Below the pieces are notes generated by a model. That model searched no databases. It saw only the letters and a list, made by a program, of their open reading frames with translations, and had not been told where the DNA came from. Positions 61,689 through 64,000 of a stretch of 64,000 bases of DNA are shown here, in pieces. Origin of the DNA: Nostoc sp. 106C (GTDB taxonomy: Bacteria; Cyanobacteriota; Cyanobacteriia; Cyanobacteriales; Nostocaceae); assembly GCF_002154725.1 (NCBI RefSeq), contig NZ_MTAW01000169.1, forward strand, positions 1 to 64,000, read 5' to 3'. Both the position numbers and the translations under genes were made by a program. Numbering within the stretch: position 1 is the stretch's first letter; the number at the start of each line of letters is the position of its first letter.

Positions 61689-63158
61689 TTAAGACAGCAT
61701 CTCACCCAATTGATGCTGAATGAGTAATGCTTTGAGTGTGGCATTTTCAGCCTTCAGAGCCTGAGTTTCAGCTTCCAATTCACTGATTCTTGCTTTCAAT
61801 GCTTCCTTGGTTGTACCTTGTCTGTGAATTACAACTTCTCGATAAATTGCTAAATTTGCATCTTCGTTCATCCATCTTTGATATGTCTTGGTATGTTCTT
61901 GCACTGTATGTCCCATGTAATCGGCCATCGTTTTAATGGGAACTTGCAGTCGATGCCCACGGATGGCATAAGCATGACGTAATTCATAAGGTCTAAAACC
62001 CAGATTAGTAACTCTAAATCTGATATAAAGTTTTGCCGTTTTATTACTTAGTTTCCCTTCATTGTAGGGAAATTTCACATTTTTTAAATCAAACAATTCC
62101 ACCCAATGGGGATGTAATGGCGGAATCCCACAACTGCGTTCACCAGTTTTAGTCCCATCTGTCAAACTAGGATTTAGGTTTACTACATGAAAAGTATTTT
62201 GGGGATTAGTAAAAGCTTCTATATCTACAGCAAATAATTCATGAGGCCTTAAGCCATACGTGGCTAACATCCCATATGCCCATTGCCATTGTTCAGGTTG
62301 TGTCAAATTATCTTTACTAGCATATGCTGATAAAGGCAGCCCAATTTTAGTAAAACTTTGGATAATTTCTGCATCTGATGGGACTTTGCGAATTGTTGGA
62401 TAAGGCTTAGGAGTGGCATAAGCATCAATTGTTTTTAAGCCATTAATACCGCAAAATTCGCAAAACTTTTTTAGTTGCCATACTAAGAAAAACCGCCCAG
62501 ATGTATTAGGTTTAGTTCTTTCTAATGCTTTTTCTATAGCATATAAAGACATTGGTACATCTTGAGGTAGTTTTTTCAAATGCCTTATATAATGAGTTTC
62601 CCAAGTACGTATGCCTTGTCTGTTCTGCTCATGAGTTTTCCAAAACTCCCGCTGATAATCTTCAATCCATTCACTGATGAGTTTGGTAGAATTTTCCTGC
62701 TCTGGAAAAAATATTTTTTGAGCTTGTTTTCCTAGTAACTCTGGTGTCCACCGGAATTGTTTTGTCATCAATAACAAATCTAATTCTCGTGCTTTTACTA
62801 CTGCTGTTTTTACACCTACATCATTAGCAGCAAACCCAAACGAAATGGTATACTGCTTACTTGGACTACCATTTTTTCCTACATCACCAGGTTTACAGGG
62901 AAAAGTCCCTTGTAAACCAATAGTTTTAGCACTAGTTAGCTTAAGTTTTACCTTCACTCTCTCCAAACTTAATGCCGAGTTAGCTTGTCTAATAGCATGT
63001 TTTATCCTGAGATATTCGCGCTCTATCTTCACACCTTCGTATGATGCGGAAGATTTGGCTTTCCATTGTTTCCATTTGGATGGCTCCCATTGGTCAATTC
63101 CAACACCATCCCATTCAGCATTACGGAGGTCGTAGTTACTGGATTCATTGCTAGACAT
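61689..63158 (-). CDS. Tyrosine-type site-specific recombinase
   Basis: 489 residues. The C-terminal catalytic part has TYGLRPHELFAVD (first Arg), ELRHAYAIRG (H-x-x-R), MGHTVQEHTKTYQRW (second His and nucleophile Tyr). The N-terminal half is long, with an N-terminal SAM-like domain and a coiled end ELEAETQALKAENATLKALL (a leucine-zipper-like tail). No attachment site or element boundary could be recognised, and no tRNA is nearby, so whether it belongs to a mobile element is open. Confidence 0.9.
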   Translation of the reverse strand: MSSNESSNYDLRNAEWDGVGIDQWEPSKWKQWKAKSSASYEGVKIEREYLRIKHAIRQANSALSLERVKVKLKLTSAKTIGLQGTFPCKPGDVGKNGSPSKQYTISFGFAANDVGVKTAVVKARELDLLLMTKQFRWTPELLGKQAQKIFFPEQENSTKLISEWIEDYQREFWKTHEQNRQGIRTWETHYIRHLKKLPQDVPMSLYAIEKALERTKPNTSGRFFLVWQLKKFCEFCGINGLKTIDAYATPKPYPTIRKVPSDAEIIQSFTKIGLPLSAYASKDNLTQPEQWQWAYGMLATYGLRPHELFAVDIEAFTNPQNTFHVVNLNPSLTDGTKTGERSCGIPPLHPHWVELFDLKNVKFPYNEGKLSNKTAKLYIRFRVTNLGFRPYELRHAYAIRGHRLQVPIKTMADYMGHTVQEHTKTYQRWMNEDANLAIYREVVIHRQGTTKEALKARISELEAETQALKAENATLKALLIQHQLGEMLS

Positions 63159-63360
63159 AAGCTTTTTTGGCTATTTCTAAATTCAATGGCATAGAGTGAA
63201 GTGCTGTGATGGTTTTGAAGATAGCCAATCACAGCCCGAAAGTAAAGCTTTGCAAAGTCCGTAGTTAAGGCTGGATAGACTGACTCAAAATTGACAGTTT
63301 TATACGGGATAGTTACCAAAAACAGTGTAATTAATAGAACAACCCAACAACTCCAAAGCG

Positions 63361-64000
63361 ATGAGTAACATGATGAACATAACTAGAAGATATCTCTTAC
63401 CCTTTATTGTTGTGGCGATCGCTACTACTATCAGCAGCTGTAGTTCTAACCCCACCTCTCGTCAGGATACTATTAGCGACGCACCAGCGCCAACGACAAC
63501 ATCTAACAGTGCATCATCCCCATCCCCCAGCCAAAGCCCTAGTATGGCTCAACTGAGGGCTAAATCAGACGCTATTGAGACACCCTCGCCTCAAGCATCC
63601 CCTAGAGAAACTACACCTGCCACAAAGTCATCCTCACCCAAAAAATCTCCTACAGCAAGTGCACCTGCTACAACTTCTCAAGTTGGCGCTGGCAAAACTA
63701 CCAATGTCACCCTATACACAAGTGACGCTCAATGTCAACAACTGATTGCCCAAAAAGTTCCAGTATCGGCAGATGAACCTGTAAACGGTGCGGTGAGTAA
63801 AATTTTAGAGCAAAGGGATTCAGGCGACTTTAACTTATCGAGTTATCGAGTTAACGTTAAAAATGGGGTTGCTACCGTTGATTTACGAGTAGCTCCTAAC
63901 TCGAAACGGCAATTAGCTTCTCTTTCTAGTTGTGAACAGTTTGCCCTATTTGGTAGTCTCCGTAAAACATTGACGAGTAATTCTCAATGGAAAATCAAAG
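63361..64000 (+). CDS. GerMN-domain lipoprotein, 3' end beyond window
   Basis: At least 213 residues: N-terminal signal with lipobox TTISSC, a Ser/Pro/Thr-rich linker to about residue 115, then VTLYTSDAQCQQLIAQKV and LEQRDSGDFNLSSYRVNVKN with VATVDLRVAPNSKRQ, the GerMN domain (spore-germination-protein-like, found in many non-sporing bacteria). Probably anchored in the periplasm. The end is cut off by the window. Confidence 0.8.
   Translation, partial: MSNMMNITRRYLLPFIVVAIATTISSCSSNPTSRQDTISDAPAPTTTSNSASSPSPSQSPSMAQLRAKSDAIETPSPQASPRETTPATKSSSPKKSPTASAPATTSQVGAGKTTNVTLYTSDAQCQQLIAQKVPVSADEPVNGAVSKILEQRDSGDFNLSSYRVNVKNGVATVDLRVAPNSKRQLASLSSCEQFALFGSLRKTLTSNSQWKIK

Overview
The window comes from a filamentous, Nostoc/Anabaena-type cyanobacterium. 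Evidence: many HIP1 octamers (GCGATCGC), Ycf34, a high-light-inducible protein, bilin-type GAF kinases, a PEP-CTERM protein, short dispersed palindromic repeats of the Nostoc kind, and a long tRNA array resembling the one on the delta plasmid of Anabaena PCC 7120. There is no rRNA and no CRISPR array. Replicon identity (chromosome or plasmid) cannot be decided here, although ispE, rsmA, cca and tsaB point to a chromosome.

Layout. 0-1 kb: left-truncated IS701-type transposase. 1.5-10.6 kb: peptide export and signalling locus with two double-glycine precursor peptides, a C39-peptidase ABC exporter, an HlyD adaptor, a probable pseudokinase, a LuxR-type response regulator and a CHASE2 histidine kinase. 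11-15 kb: small membrane peptide, tsaB, ycf34, cca, MBL hydrolase. 15.2-19.9 kb: HNH nuclease, strong promoter with 11-bp-phased repeats, array of 29 tRNA genes plus two remnants that together carry anticodons for all 20 amino acids, then a 2H phosphoesterase. 20-31 kb: RDD, membrane protein, SpoIIM, PEP-CTERM protein, and a MoxR-DUF58-DUF4350-DUF4129 gene group interrupted by a TacAT-like toxin-antitoxin pair. 31-43 kb: DUF2243, NADAR, GAF-GAF-GAF histidine kinase, a possible TIR-like protein, degenerate MBL protein, glycosyltransferase, GlnQ-like ATPase, ATP-grasp protein, ICMT-like methyltransferase. 42.6-48.6 kb: RNA-repair operon (RNA ligase; HD-polynucleotide kinase; DUF504-EEP-2H-nucleotidyltransferase fusion) ending in an overlapping isopentenyl-phosphate-kinase-like gene. 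49-54.5 kb: HLIP, DUF2267, decayed Ni/Co locus, DUF3082, ispE, rsmA. 55-57.7 kb: Trypco1-caspase-FGE module in decay, a pair of tiny overlapping genes, Uma2. 57.8-64 kb: seven-PAS histidine kinase, tyrosine recombinase, GerMN lipoprotein running off the end.

Themes. RNA end metabolism is unusually concentrated: t6A synthesis (tsaB), CCA addition (cca), the tRNA array with its 2H phosphoesterase, and a complete 5'-kinase / 3'-end-processing / ligase set. Tiny repeats have inserted into tRNA loops (one anticodon loop, two T loops) and, in frame, into a transposase and a caspase. Four leucine tRNAs in the array have class-I-sized variable regions. Several loci (caspase-FGE, cobalt/nickel locus, two tRNAs) are visibly decaying.
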